DNA of 64,000 nt from Cheilinus undulatus. Its lineage: Eukaryota; Chordata; Actinopteri; Labriformes; Labridae. The stretch is from the NCBI RefSeq assembly GCF_018320785.1, contig NC_054869.1:16502698-16566697 (forward strand), read 5' to 3'. Every line of letters starts with the position of its first letter. Position 1 is the first letter of the stretch. The notes under the pieces are model-generated. The model saw only the letters and a list, made by a program, of their open reading frames with translations, made no database searches and was not told where the DNA came from. The position numbers and the translations under genes were made by a program. Shown piece after piece: positions 49,761-63,692 of the stretch.

Positions 49761-52469
49761 GGGGGCTTTGTACAGTTCTCCTTGTTTATCTGTCTGTCTG
49801 TCTCTCATCCAGTTTCTCAGCCCAGCAGGTTGTGACATGTGGCTGTGGACCAGTGTGTCTAGTTCTGCTTGAGGCTTCTGCCTGTTTGGTGTTTTTTTTC
49901 TCCTTAACACTTTTGCCAGCTGTTTCTCATTGGTAGATTTATGTTGGGTTTCTGTATAATATTTTAAAAGTACACCCTAGATATGCTTTTGGCAGAGTGT
50001 CATGGGCTAAAAACATCGAAGATTCTGTTGTCATAGTTTGCAAAGATCTGCAGATCTTAATCCTGCAGCCCTGAAGATTGCTGTGCCTCAGTTCTGGATG
50101 ATGAGAGCAAGTTCAACAAATCCTTCTCTGAAGTTTGCAGACACACTTTGAAAAGCTGACATTTGTAATATAAAATGTGTTACGCTTGTGACGTTTCAAG
50201 AGCAAATTTTGGTGGATTTTAGCTTGGTGTGCATCAGAATGATCCCATTTAGTCTTTTGAATTTGTACATCAAACAGAAAGGGCAACACTGACATAATCT
50301 GAGAGCAGATATGAGGTGAAAAGCTGCATAGAAACGACTCATCAGGGGTGGAGCTGTTGCTTTGAAAAAACAGTCTGATTTTTAAATCAACATAGTGCTT
50401 GTTTGGTCTAAAGATGAGTCCAGCAGTTTTCCAGTTACTCCTCTGTTTTAATCGATCATTGTTCTGATCTGTTTTGGCCTTTGATCGTCTATCTAAGACA
50501 TAACGTGCATCACTATCATAGAGACACAGTCTCATATGCTGCACAACTGGCGCTCATGCAAATTTTTAATGGCCTTTATTGTTGCCTGTCTCAAACCATT
50601 TACAGGCTTAATTGTGAATAGGAAAGGATTACTCCTGTATTATACAAGTAAATTGATGACTGACGTCAAAAGTCAACATAACAGTTAACTCCATGCTGTC
50701 ATGGTGACAGCTGCGTCATCCTCTTCCTATTGAACTCCAATCTTTAATTCCTGTAATCCTTCATCTTCCTGCCATCTCTGAGCTGCCCTGGTGCCTCAAA
50801 TTCACCCCATCGGTCCATGGGTGCCAACTATAGTAGCCAAAGGATCAGCTACTCTTCACCAGATCACATAGTATACGTTACCTGAGTCTCCGTCCTGTCC
50901 TGCCTGCTCTAATCGATAGGATTTGCCTGATCCGACCTCTACATTAGCAGATGATAGATTTTGCTTTTAAGAGTACAAACTGTTTACTACACCTGCTCAA
51001 TCAAACTCCTGGATGAAGCATCAAATTCCATGACAGATTCTCAAAATAGTAGTCAAAAAGTACATTTTACCAACAGTATGCAGCTTTTCTTCAGTTATTT
51101 AATGCTATATGCATATTGATTATTTTGTATTATTAGGAAATATCTTATTTTGTGCATGACATTATTATTCTCTTCTGTCAGTAATGTGGTACATTTCATC
51201 CATCTTTCATTACCTGGCATGCATTAAAGCATTGATGAATTAAAGCAAGGTCTAGTTTTTTATGTATTAATGTGCAGCACATGCCAGCTCTGCATACATG
51301 GTCTGCTCCCTTTCTCTGCTCCAATGTCCCAATTTAATTAGATGGATCTTTTAAACCTGTTTTGTTTATCTGGGCTAATGTAATCTATTATAATCTGATG
51401 TGACAAGTGACAAGAATCAATGTCCATCTGCATTGATGCCTCGTGTTTGGATTTTAATTTCACGTGTTAATTTATAGCATGGTGTCACACATGTCTGACC
51501 TACTTCTTTAGCTGATTGATTATGTGTTAGTGTGGACTGATGATTGACCCAGTGATACATACCCGATGGGCTTGCGTGAGCGGTGAAATTCTTTAAGAAC
51601 CCTCTCCACATCATTGTGCAGCTTGCAGTCCTTTCCATCCTTCATGAAGGAGGACCTAAAGAGATCAGAGTCGTGCATTATTATCAGTAATGTCCCTCGT
51701 TTTACCCAGCACTACACAGTTTCAGATGTTCACTTTTCCTCACAGGTTCTTAATGATGCCGTGGCCTCCAGGGAAGATTACAGCATCAAAGCTGTTGACG
51801 TCCAGCCTGGACAGATCTTGCATTTGCATCATGCCTTGACCATGACTGAAGCGAGCTGCCTCCATCATCATGTTCCTATGTGATGGCCAGAAATAATCAT
51901 AAATACTATGCATGGAATAAGTCAGGTCTGGTGTGTTAATACACAAAGCAAATAGGCCACTGGACCTGTCTCTGACCCCCATGATCAATCAAAACAAGCC
52001 TACCGGTTCTCGCCAGAGCTGGGCTGCTTTTTCACGTGGTCGATGACATGCATCTGCTGCTGGTTTGGAGCAAACATCTGGAAGCGGGCACCGTTACGGC
52101 TCAGGTGGTACATAGTGCTGCAGATGGAGTCAGGAGTTAGTATGCCTGCGTGCACGATGAAATATTGTGTGCAACGTCTGTTCTGAGCTCAGAAGGAGTG
52201 ATACTCACTAAACTCCCTCGTGGACGTCAGTCCCATCCCACCAGCCACATCCTGAGAAAACCTGCAGCACAATCACAATAACCACACTTTACTAACTATA
52301 TCTGGACTATTTCTCCTCTTTTTTCAAACTCAAATTGACAAACTTCACTCACCAGTGCGATGTTGGTATTTCCCCAGTTGCCATAGTCCCCCTGGTGAAC
52401 GAAGCAGGCAGGCTGGCGGGAGAGGACAGCCAAAGATTGTTTTGACAGAACAGTTCTGGTTGCAAGCAT
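45657..52469 (-). CDS. es1: ES1 / GATD3-family mitochondrial protein, complete (7 coding exons)
   Basis: ElbB/GATD3 branch of the DJ-1/PfpI (class I glutamine amidotransferase-like) superfamily. In zebrafish, ES1 is a cone-photoreceptor mitochondrial protein linked to mega-mitochondria. Coding exons, high to low: 52353-52469, 52209-52261, 52004-52117, 51744-51875, 51563-51655, 45916-46081, 45657-45791; 810 nt, 269 aa. Residues 1-27 are rich in R, K and S with no acidic residue, as in a mitochondrial presequence. Core motifs are [15 protein letters not shown] (about 41-55), [11 protein letters not shown] (about 129-139) and [13 protein letters not shown] (170-182). The last motif is where relatives have the nucleophile elbow; human GATD3, from memory, has cysteine there, and this copy has Ala-Ser. 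The last intron (45792-45915) starts ATATCCTTT and ends TTAC, matching a U12 AT-AC intron. The 5.5-kb intron 46082-51562 holds repeats. Confidence 0.93.
45792..45915 (-). other. Predicted U12-type AT-AC (minor spliceosome) intron of es1
   Basis: On the minus strand the 124-nt intron begins ATATCCTTT, the exact U12 5' splice-site consensus for AT-AC introns. It ends GTCTTAC. A branch-site-like CCTTAAC lies about 16 nt upstream of the end (consensus TTCCTTAAC). Phase is 0 and the joined protein reads NVREPY then EAYVDEK, which keeps the length of human GATD3 at this point. A GT-AG alternative (donor GTGAGC, acceptor ACGAAG) is also in frame but would replace REPYEA with a single proline. Confidence 0.8.
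47419..47700. repeat. Degenerate tandem repeat (units about 68, 68 and 105 bp)
   Basis: The phrase CTCACCTCAYRTRCA starts successive units near 47419, 47487, 47555 and 47660. Each is followed by a variant of TAATTAATCTATTAACTGTAA and ends in a GTAAAATG-like string. The third unit has extra sequence. This is an old minisatellite in the es1 intron. Confidence 0.7.
49130..49400 (+). mobile_element. LINE reverse-transcriptase 3' fragment
   Basis: The plus strand reads [20 protein letters not shown], a strongly conserved string near the C-terminus of the reverse-transcriptase ORF of fish LINE elements (R[15 protein letters not shown]). A stop follows soon after and the reading continues out of frame. 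This is a dead fragment in the es1 intron. Confidence 0.75.
49729..49764. repeat. Long T-run followed by G-run
   Basis: About 27 thymines and then GAGGGGGGG form a homopolymer block in the es1 intron, probably the reversed tail of a retroposon. Confidence 0.85.
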
Positions 52470-53246
52470 TTTTCAGCTTTAATTGCACTGTTTCAAGAAA
52501 ATAAGACTTGAGAGAGAGAGCCACCAAGCCTGTACAGACACTGGTCTTAATTTTGGCCAGACTGTGGGTGTGTGTATATATACGGGCAGCGTAGCCAAGT
52601 GACGTGACCATGTAAGCTTCCCTTCCTGGGATGAGAGATCACTTCCTTGCCTTAGATGGCCTACTCTCCTTATCGAACACCCCTCCCCAGTATTACCTGG
52701 TCTATTCATCTGATTAAGTTAAGTTGATTTGGCCCCGGACAGTTACAGCTTGAAAGTGCAGCTTTAAAGAGTAATCTAAACTGTGCTTTAACCCATGAAC
52801 TGTCATGGCCCTTATAGAATTAAACTCTTTGGCTTGGCATCAACATGGAGAAACCTGCAAAGATAATGAGTCTTATTAAGAATACTTAATGCATTAGAAG
52901 GGATGAAATAAGTACTGAAGTAATCACTTTGAAACAGCACAGCATGTGCCAAAAAGAAGCAGAAACGGTCTGTTATTCACTTTCTATAGGGTAGCAGAGG
53001 ATGGGAAACATGGTATACCCTATGCCCTTTAAAGTCTATTAGGGTGTAAGGCTCTTACTTGCAGTAATGCCATGTTGTGTCTAAAAGGCCCAGACAGCAA
53101 ATGCAGAAATACCCAGATCAGACTGAAATGTCACACTCAATATCTTCTCCCATCACAGTGTCAGAAAACAAGCCACAAATCGTGAAAAACGGTTGTGATG
53201 AATTAAGGTTTAAATACAGATGAGAAACATGAGGCAAAATATGGCA
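52470..53246. other. Short intergenic stretch: es1 promoter side and end of tmem127
   Basis: Upstream of the es1 start codon (52469, minus) and downstream of the tmem127 poly(A) signal. The es1 promoter must lie here. No TATA box or other motif is clear, and no ORF is supported. Confidence 0.5.
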
Positions 53247-54409
53247 TTTATTTTATTTTGACCACTTTTATGTATAAACAATCAATATTTACATACTGGT
53301 GATGGAAGTAAAGCAACAATCTGAGAATAAAACGCAGTAATGAAGAAAAATAAGCAATAAACAGTCAACTAGTCACCACATCACAATTTTTAAGCCTCGG
53401 CTGAAACCTTACAGGAGATTTTCTCACAGGATTCAGTCTGAAGGGTCGAAAATGTGCACATAAAAGAACTCATGCATAGAAAACACAAACTCAAAACTGT
53501 CACACATGGTAATCACAAACTACAAATAAGGTTTCTTTCATAAATCAAATACAAGAAACATGACAAAACCAACGTATGCAACAAAGTACAAAGGTTACTC
53601 AGTTTCACTTCTTGTGAAACGTACAGAAAGTTTCTGCCCTTTCCTCCGTGGCCGATCGCTCTCAACGCATAACACAGGCTGAGGCTGATCCTTTTTAAAA
53701 CACCACAAACACTGCTCTCACAAAATTTTAAACAATGTATTAATTCAAGTACAGGCGTGATTAAATAAGACTAAACCAGTGAAGGTGTCTACAAAGAAAG
53801 AGAAAAGAAGCAAGACACAGCACAAATAGCTAAATAATAAATAAAAGGGTCCATTTGATTTTATATAAAAGAAATGTCTAAAACAAACTTCTCAGTGTAT
53901 GTTTGCATTTATGTTTGGGTTAAATCAAAATAATAAATGACAAAATTTAAAAAATTACATCAAAATGATGCTTAACTAAGCTCCATCCACGTCCAACCAA
54001 GAGCAATACAACCGCTGACAATGTGCGGACAGCCCGGCCTCAATAATTGGCACTGATGTGGCTGTGGCTGCTTCATAAGTTACTTATGATGAGCCATGGT
54101 GAGCACTTCTTGCAGTTTAGTTTGCTTCACATGTAAGAACCAAATCCTAAAAGCCATTTACATGCAAATCACTAACAACTTCAGTGGTGAAAGTAAGAAT
54201 CAAATCCTAAATCTCTGCCACCACTTAGAAAAGCTTTCATGCACCCAAGCACTGTCAGCACAGAATTTTTGCACCATCTGTGCACGCTGTGTTCATTATG
54301 AAGAGTATTTTATGAAGATATCCGTTTGATAAAGAGTGGGATTTGCTCATCAAGCCAATAGCCGTGCTGAAAGAGAGAAGCGTGTGCTAACAAGGCCAGT
54401 CTTGTGGCA
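53247..54409 (-). other. tmem127 3' untranslated region
   Basis: An AT-rich stretch of about 1.16 kb runs from the tmem127 stop codon to a minus-strand AATAAA (TTTATT at 53247-53252 on plus). No other gene is seen. The extent is inferred from the signal only. Confidence 0.5.
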
Positions 54410-55297
54410 TTAGGGCGTGTAGGCAGGCGGTGGCTGAAACTGATTGGCAATGTCATAATCAGCGGGAAAAGTTTCACTGCTGTCCTCCATTTCAGACAGC
54501 AGCTCTAATGCCTGCTCCTCCTCCTCTGTGGGGTAGTGGCGCAGGAGATTTGCAGCTGTAGCAAGGATGGAGGCTCCGCCAGCTCCTGCCACCAGGTAGA
54601 AACTGATGGCGAAAGTGACATATATGAAGGAACCGTGGTACTTTTTGTGCTGCTGCTGTAGTGACAGGATGAGCTCCGAAGCCCAGTAGCAGAAGCCTAT
54701 CACTGTGGCGCACTGCAACACTGAGGAGAGACAGGGAAAACGTGGGTATCCAGAAATGACAAACAGATGGCAACTGACATGATACAAAAGACTGGAAGAT
54801 TTATACCTGTCAGAATATGTGCGAATGCATATCTGCGTGTGATCTTGAGTGCAGGGTGCTTGGGTCCAAACACGTCCAAAAGGAAAGCTGTCAGACTGCA
54901 CAGGATGCCCAGGAAGCAAAAGGCAGCAATCACCCTCAGAAGTAGTATGGTCTGTGGGTTCACACAGAAATCTGGAGGACACACAGAGAGTTGACATACT
55001 ATTACAAGTGAGCTACCAGATTAATCTGTAGGTTTAAAGGGGCTAGTGTTGGCCCTCACCGTCTAAAAGCTTGGGATCAATGTACCCAAGGACATCTGCC
55101 ACCCCTAGCTCTTGTCTTGGACAGGTGCCACCATGAACCCGGAGCCAGGCCGGTTCAGCCAGAGCCGTGCACAGCGCGGTAATGGACAGAGCTCCGGGCA
55201 AAGCCGACACCAGACTCCGCTCCGGCTGCTTGGGCACAGAGGTCCCTCCTCTCCTCCTCCGGCCTCCAGGAACAGTAGATCCCGGCGGGGCGTACAT
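54410..55297 (-). CDS. tmem127: Transmembrane protein 127, complete (3 coding exons)
   Basis: Multi-pass endosomal/lysosomal membrane protein that restrains mTORC1 signalling and promotes receptor turnover; the human gene is a phaeochromocytoma tumour suppressor. Coding exons on the minus strand are 55060-55297, 54807-54971 and 54410-54720, joined in phase 1 each time: 714 nt, 237 aa against 238 in human. The N-terminus has a basic RRRR stretch (13-16) followed by PKQPERSL. Four hydrophobic segments lie at about 31-52, 89-113, 130-152 and 168-192. The cytosolic end carries the acidic [14 protein letters not shown] stretch and finishes QPPPAYTP. Identity to human, as recalled, is very high throughout. 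It is head to head with ciao1, as in mammals. Confidence 0.97.
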
Positions 55298-56441
55298 GAT
55301 GATCCAACGTCTTGATAGTCTATGTTAGTGCTGGTTTCCGTTTCTCACCAGGCTGTGATTGAAGCTTTTGAACGGTGTGAGGTCAGCCAACAGACCGGCC
55401 CAAGTATGAAGCGCTAGCTGGTACAGGAAACGTTACCTGGGTGTTTGACAGATGACAGCGATACAAGCAATTTGTTCAGGGTGGTTACAGATATTTCCGA
55501 ACGACGATTAGCTTTTAAACCAGCTGCTTTAAGTAAACAGGATAAGTATCTGGCCGACGGAGAGACAATGGACAGATGGCCTTCAGGCCTGCTAGCTTTG
55601 TTGTTAGCTTGTCAAGCTAGTTCAGAGCGAACGCCAAACGTCACAAAACTGAACTTAATAGAAAAAAATAAGATCAACCTCAACCTATTTTCTAATCCAG
55701 CTTTATCCCCGCTGAAAAAATCCCATCAACATGGTACAGAAAAACAAAGACAAAACAAAACAAAAGGAAGCTTACGCAGGCTTCCTGTAAAATATTGACT
55801 TCCTCGTTTACAACATTCTTCTTCGTTGGATTATTAGATGGTCGGACAAAGGATGGTGCTGATCATTGCTCCCATCTAGCGGTGCTAGATTGGGGCAAAA
55901 ACAAACTTCTTGTTTTTAAGTTCTATTAAAAATTCAAGGGGCAACGTGTAATATATTGTGGACATGAGAAAATAATATGATTATATCAGTCGTCGTTTTT
56001 AGAAAAAAAGAATAAGGAGATTAATAAGATTCATGAATCAAATAGTATAAAGATAACGTTTAGATACATACTTTTTTCCCACAAGATGGCGGTAAACAAC
56101 TCAAATCTGTTTGCCAACAGAGCTAAAACTACAAAACAAGAAGAAGAAGCCCCCACAATGCATCACGAAGAGCACCCTAGCAAAGATGGCGGCATTTCCG
56201 GCATCGTTATTCAAGTGAACTTTCAGACTTTGTACAGTTGTTCAAATAGATTCCTATCTTTTCGTCCAGCTGTATTATAAGATCATATCTTAATGTAGTT
56301 GAAAGCAGTAATTTGCGGGGTTTATTTCAGTGTGTCGTAGTGTTTTTAAAATAATTCATCTCTTTAACGGTCAGCAGTAACTGACAGCAGACCGCGGAGT
56401 GTCAGCAGATCAGAGACTCAAAACCATCAAACAGCTCAGAC
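55298..56441. promoter_or_regulatory. Bidirectional tmem127/ciao1 promoter region
   Basis: The 1.1-kb space between the two divergent start codons includes both 5' leaders. AAGATGGCGG at 56083-56092 and AAAGATGGCGGC at 56182-56193 match the YY1 site typical of housekeeping promoters. The second is followed directly by ATTTCCGGC, an ETS-type element. No TATA box is evident. Short open frames here (for example 55445-55798) have no family resemblance. Confidence 0.6.
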
Positions 56442-59400
56442 ATGAAGGAAGCTCTGACCCTGGTTCACAGACTGAGTGCACATCCGGACTCTCGGTGCTG
56501 GTTCGTTAGCTGGAACCCAACCGGGACTCTGCTGGCCTCATGCGGAGGTGACAAGGCCATCCGGATATGGGGACGAGAAGGTGAGCAGTCAACAAAATGA
56601 ACTACATGAGGGTTTACTGATAAGACTGACGGGCTGTCACGATGCACAAGACTAGGTACCCAAAGATACCTAAAGTCCCGGGCACCAAGTGGTAGATAAT
56701 TTGTTGTTTTTTAACTCAAGAACGATGGCAAATTCCTGCAAGATGCCTAAATTGCAGACATAAGTAGCAACAGTGTGTGTAATTCAGACATCTTTCTCAT
56801 CCCCTCTCTTTGATACTACTAAATAATATTATAAGGGAGATCTTTTAAAACAGAGCTGTGCTAACTTTGGTCCATGGGCCATTTTTACTGGCCTGCAGGA
56901 AATTCTAAATATGAAGTAAAATATGCCCCATATTTTAACACAGTGTTGGACTGCATTGTACTTTTTTACGTTCAACTCTAGATGTGGCTGCTGTGTTAAT
57001 TATGTTAACAAACATTTTGACAGGAAGAATTTGTTGACTGTTTTTTTAAATAACAAAACTGAGACAATAGTGACAAAACTGACAAGCAAAACAATGATAC
57101 CTTGATTCATAGTGTCTTGGTGAATGAAGAAAGGATTACAGCAATGCTTTGTACAAAGCGCTTTTCATAAGAGAGCAGCAGTATGTGTACGTACAGTGCT
57201 TAACAAATTTGTAAGTCCACCTGTCATATTTGTCTCAAAGACCATCCAGCATCATGAAGTGCTTTAATGCAGACTCTTTCATTTTCAGTGAGCTCTCCAC
57301 GTTTTACCATTTTGAACAGGAATGAGGAATTTCAAACTGAATTCACCCAAATTTGAGCTGGCTCACTGGGCTTCTCTGAGAAGTCAGAAATTAATCAAGC
57401 AGAACATTCAACCACTAAAACTAATTTTTCTGTTCAGGAATGCAAGTAAATAACTATAATTTGACATATTAAGCTAATCAAGAAATATCAATGTGCTTTA
57501 CTATTTTTTCAGTTTTTTGTAAATCAGTAAATTTGAAAATTCATGGATAACAATAATAATTATATATTAGCATTAAAGATATCATTTTGGTTAAAGAGCT
57601 TCTACATATTGTTGTATTAACCATTGCAGAATCATAAAAATGATTTTGGTAATTACCAATGCTGTTAATTTAGGGCAGCTGTAGCATAAGCCTTACTTTG
57701 GTTAGGGTTAGGGTTAGGGTGGTCTAATAAATTTGTTGAGCACTGTACATTTGGGCAGTAAAGTTTAAATGAACAAGAAAATTAAGTTACACAAAGTCTT
57801 TTTTTTTTAACATAAATTGGAATTAGCTGAAAGCAAAGCACTATTAATAACTTAAATTAGTCAAAACTTTGTTGACAGTGTCAATTACCACCATGAATTA
57901 CAGTGATGCTGATTCACATGGGATTAGTATTACCTATGGACCTCTGTGTGAGCTGAAATATGGTCGGTAATTTACCCTGCAATATTTTTTCCGCAAATAA
58001 CAGACATGGTCGATTTGCATGAGATTAAAAATGCAGACTTCCAGCACGATTATTACAAATTACAAGAGCTCCCTAAGTAATACTAATACTGTGCGAACAG
58101 GACTTAAGAGACAGTAATAGACAATGACTGTCGCCGGGTTCTAAGATTGGCAAATGTGTTACTGCTTTGGCTACTGCTTTTGAAGAAGCGAAGCCAAATG
58201 AAAATGGTGCCCTTTGTTGATTAAAAAAGAAAAATGCAATAATTGTTTTTTGTCAAATTGATTGCAATTGTCCATATATATCCTGCTCATTATTTTGTCT
58301 GCAGTAAGTGACTTTCTTGCTAGTTTGCCATCATATTCTACTTTTCTGCTTCCCTGCTTCTCATGATGGATTAAAAGTCAAAAGTCAAAGTTTTTTCTTA
58401 TCCTTTTCTTTGCATAAAAAAGTATGAACACTTTCCCATAAATTCAAATTGCCTCAAAGAGGCCTGGCATATAAAAAGAGTTAAATTAAAGAAGCAGCCA
58501 TCTTATTGTCAACAGTTTGGTCATATCCCTTGTAGCTGGTGACCCTCCTGACTTCTGTTTCATGTAGGTGACTCTTGGGTTTGTAAGACGGTGCTTCAGG
58601 ATGGACACCAGCGCACTGTGAGGAAAGTGGCGTGGTCACCCTGTGGGAATTATTTGGCCTCTGCCAGTTTTGATGCAACAACATGCATCTGGAAGAAGAA
58701 AGGCGATGACTTTGAGGTTAGAAGATTTGTTCAGTATTCATGGTGAATCTGCTGCACCTGTACTGGATCTGACCCAGAGTTTTTAACTATTTCTTCCAGA
58801 GTCTGACTGTGCTGGAGGGACATGAGAATGAGGTTAAATGTGTGGCGTGGGCACCATCAGGGAATCTGCTGGCAACATGTAGCCGAGACAAAAGTGTTTG
58901 GGTCTGGGAAGGTTCGTGTAAACACAACGGCTGAGAAACACTGCATGAATCCATGACCTTGATTGTAACTTCTCTATATTTTAATGGAAACTCTCTCTCT
59001 TTTTCTGTTTCAGTGGATGAAGAAGATGAGTATGAGTGTGTCACAGTTGTAAACTCTCACACACAAGATGTAAAGCATGTTGTGTGGCACCCAACACAGG
59101 AGGTTTGTCAGATTTAGCTTCATGCACATGAATGATGGTTTGTTTTGTTGCTCAATCACCTTACTAATGCTTTTACTTAATGACTGATTTCACAGCTCCT
59201 GGCCTCAGCTAGCTATGACAACAACATTTGTATCTACAAGGAAGATGATGATGACTGGGAGTGCAGAGCCACCTTACAAGGACACACGTCAACAGTGTGG
59301 GCGTTGTCTTTTGATGCAGCCGGACAGAGACTGGCTTCATGCAGTGATGACCGGACTGTGAAGATTTGGAAGGATTATTCCAATGAAAGTGGACCAGGCG

Positions 59401-60149
59401 GTGAGTTGGTGGTAGCAGTCACTCACGTATGTTTAAAATAATTGATATAAACTTATTTTCTCTTGGCTACTTAAGATTTTTTTTGTGTTTTTTAGGAGAT
59501 TTGACGTGGAAGTGCATTTGCACGCTGTCTGGGTACCATGGACGAACAGTCTATGATGTTGCCTGGTAAGCTCTTCTTCATTCTACTGCCAGCAGAATAC
59601 CGACCTCAGGTTTTTTCGTCATTTTTTTCTACAAAATTAAAACTGATTCAGTGTTCTTATCTTACAATGCTCATCACTGCAGCTCAATTAGTCCAAATTT
59701 TCTCCTCAGTCACAGGGAATGTTTTATTCTGAATGCATTTCCCATGATATAAGCAAACAATGTTAAACTTGGGGAAAATGTGGCCTTCTGGATTAATCCA
59801 CAAAGTACATACAGATATTATAGCCCTGCCACATGTGAAAAATGACCTCCATCCAGAAACATTCTCTTAATAAATCTCCTCTTCAGATCATATAAGACTT
59901 TTATCTTTGTTCAGGTGTCGGTTGACTGGAGCCCTGGCTACAGCCTGTGGTGATGACGCAGTGCGAGTGTTTAAAGAAGACGAAGCATCTGATCCAGATA
60001 AGCCCGTATTCTCACTGTCGGCTCAAGTGGCAAAAGCTCACAGTCAGGATGTAAACTGTGTCTCCTGGAACCCAAAGGAGGCAGGAATTCTGGCGTCCTG
60101 TGGTGATGACGGAGAGATCGCCATCTGGAGGTTTCAAGAAGAAGCCTGA
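56442..60149 (+). CDS. ciao1: Cytosolic iron-sulfur assembly component 1 (WD-repeat protein), complete (7 coding exons)
   Basis: Core of the cytosolic Fe-S targeting complex (with CIAO2B and MMS19) that hands Fe-S clusters to nuclear and cytosolic apoproteins such as DNA polymerases and helicases. Coding exons are 56442-56580, 58568-58716, 58800-58911, 59014-59102, 59196-59400, 59496-59565 and 59915-60149: 999 nt, 332 aa against about 339 in human. All junctions are GT-AG and phases close. WD-type blade ends are seen in order: IRIWG (about 40), TCIWKKK (about 86), VWVWE (about 130), ICIYKED, VKIWKDY, VRVFKED and IAIWRF (about 325). These are the strands of a seven-blade propeller, with GH and D positions preserved. 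The 2-kb first intron holds a Tc1-type MITE. Confidence 0.97.
57192..57747. mobile_element. Tc1/mariner-type MITE with 30-bp inverted ends
   Basis: The left end is TACAGTGCTTAACAAATTTG, and the reverse of the right end is TACAGTGCTCAACAAATTTA. The two agree at about 26 of the first 30 positions and both are bounded by TA. The 556-bp interior has no ORF. Next to the right end is a telomere-like (GGTTAG)n stretch. Classification follows from the TA boundary and the terminal TACAGTGC motif. Confidence 0.85.
57700..57720. repeat. Short telomere-like (GGTTAG)n stretch
   Basis: Three and a half exact copies of the vertebrate telomeric hexamer lie just inside the right terminus of the MITE in ciao1 intron 1. 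It is probably part of the element and not a healed break. Confidence 0.8.
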
Positions 60150-60416
60150 ACGCTGATAAACGAATACACTGCTCTTCTAACAACAGTTACTGCACGTTAC
60201 ACTGGGAACCATGTGGTCCTGAGGTCACCACGTTTTAGTAATAATTCAGCTTTCACAGCTTATCTGACAGCTCTGCAGTATTCAGCTCAATATTAAACAT
60301 GCCACCCTTTTATTTTTCTTAATCTTTTTTTTGTCAGCTCATATTGTGCTTTGTTAATTGATTTTCTTTATAAAAGCTTAAATGATTTTATAATTCATGT
60401 TTGTAAAGATAAGTAA

Positions 60417-60422
60417 AATAAA
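60417..60422 (+). promoter_or_regulatory. Candidate poly(A) signal of ciao1
   Basis: AATAAA about 270 nt after the ciao1 stop codon. Confidence 0.65.
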
Positions 60423-60468
60423 AACAAGAAAATACAAGAAAAACAAGCAAAGAATAATGTGGCTTCTT

Positions 60469-60474
60469 TTTATT
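60469..60474 (-). promoter_or_regulatory. Candidate poly(A) signal of snrnp200
   Basis: TTTATT on plus (AATAAA on minus), about 455 nt beyond the snrnp200 stop codon. It lies about 50 bp from the ciao1 signal, so the two transcripts end tail to tail and may overlap. Confidence 0.6.
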
Positions 60475-60927
60475 GCAAAAAATATCCAAGACAGCACATC
60501 ATACTAAAAACATATCGACCAGTCCAGGAATTACATTTCAAAACAAACCAGTTGAAGAATCATGACTGGTTGGATTTCTTATTAAAGACCCAATCTAGAA
60601 TAAGAGCAATCTAAAATGGCTTATCCATTTTCTGTGTAATGATTGGTAAACACGAAGTTCCACTACTTACTACACTCAGAACTGGGATAAGGGATTCAGT
60701 CTGATTGTATGAACAGATCCTGTACACTGTTACTGTGGACTGGTGTTTATCCTTAATGTTATTTGATTTGTGACAAAACGGTACTGAGTAAAACAAAAAG
60801 GGCAGAAATGGTAATGACAAGCTCACAGACATGAATCAGGATGAATATCTACAGTAAAAAATAACATACAGATCCCTCTCCATGTAAAACAAATGGCCTT
60901 TAGAGTCGACAAAACTGATGTTACTGC

Positions 60928-63692
<2,765 letters not shown>

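Larger units (their letters stand above)
46082..51562 (-). other. Large es1 intron with repeats
   Basis: This 5.5-kb intron interrupts the codon for Gly170. It holds a degenerate tandem repeat (47419-47700), a LINE reverse-transcriptase remnant (about 49130-49400) and a long T-run followed by G (49729-49764). A 143-codon minus-strand open frame at 50113-50544 has no family resemblance and I do not treat it as a gene. Confidence 0.7.
56581..58567 (+). other. ciao1 intron 1
   Basis: A 2-kb phase-1 intron. Besides the MITE at 57192-57747 it has a stretch near 56860-56930 (TTTGGTCCATGGGCCATTTTTACTGGCC) that resembles the end of a dispersed hAT-like repeat. No exon-like ORF was seen. Confidence 0.7.

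Noticed and set aside
50113-50544. 143-codon minus-strand open frame in the es1 intron
   Set aside because: No recognisable domain, composition like the flanking intron, and es1 exons join correctly without it. A retroposed UTR is as likely.
57700-57720. Interstitial telomere from an ancient chromosome fusion
   Set aside because: Only three and a half units, placed precisely inside a MITE terminus, so it is better explained as part of the element.
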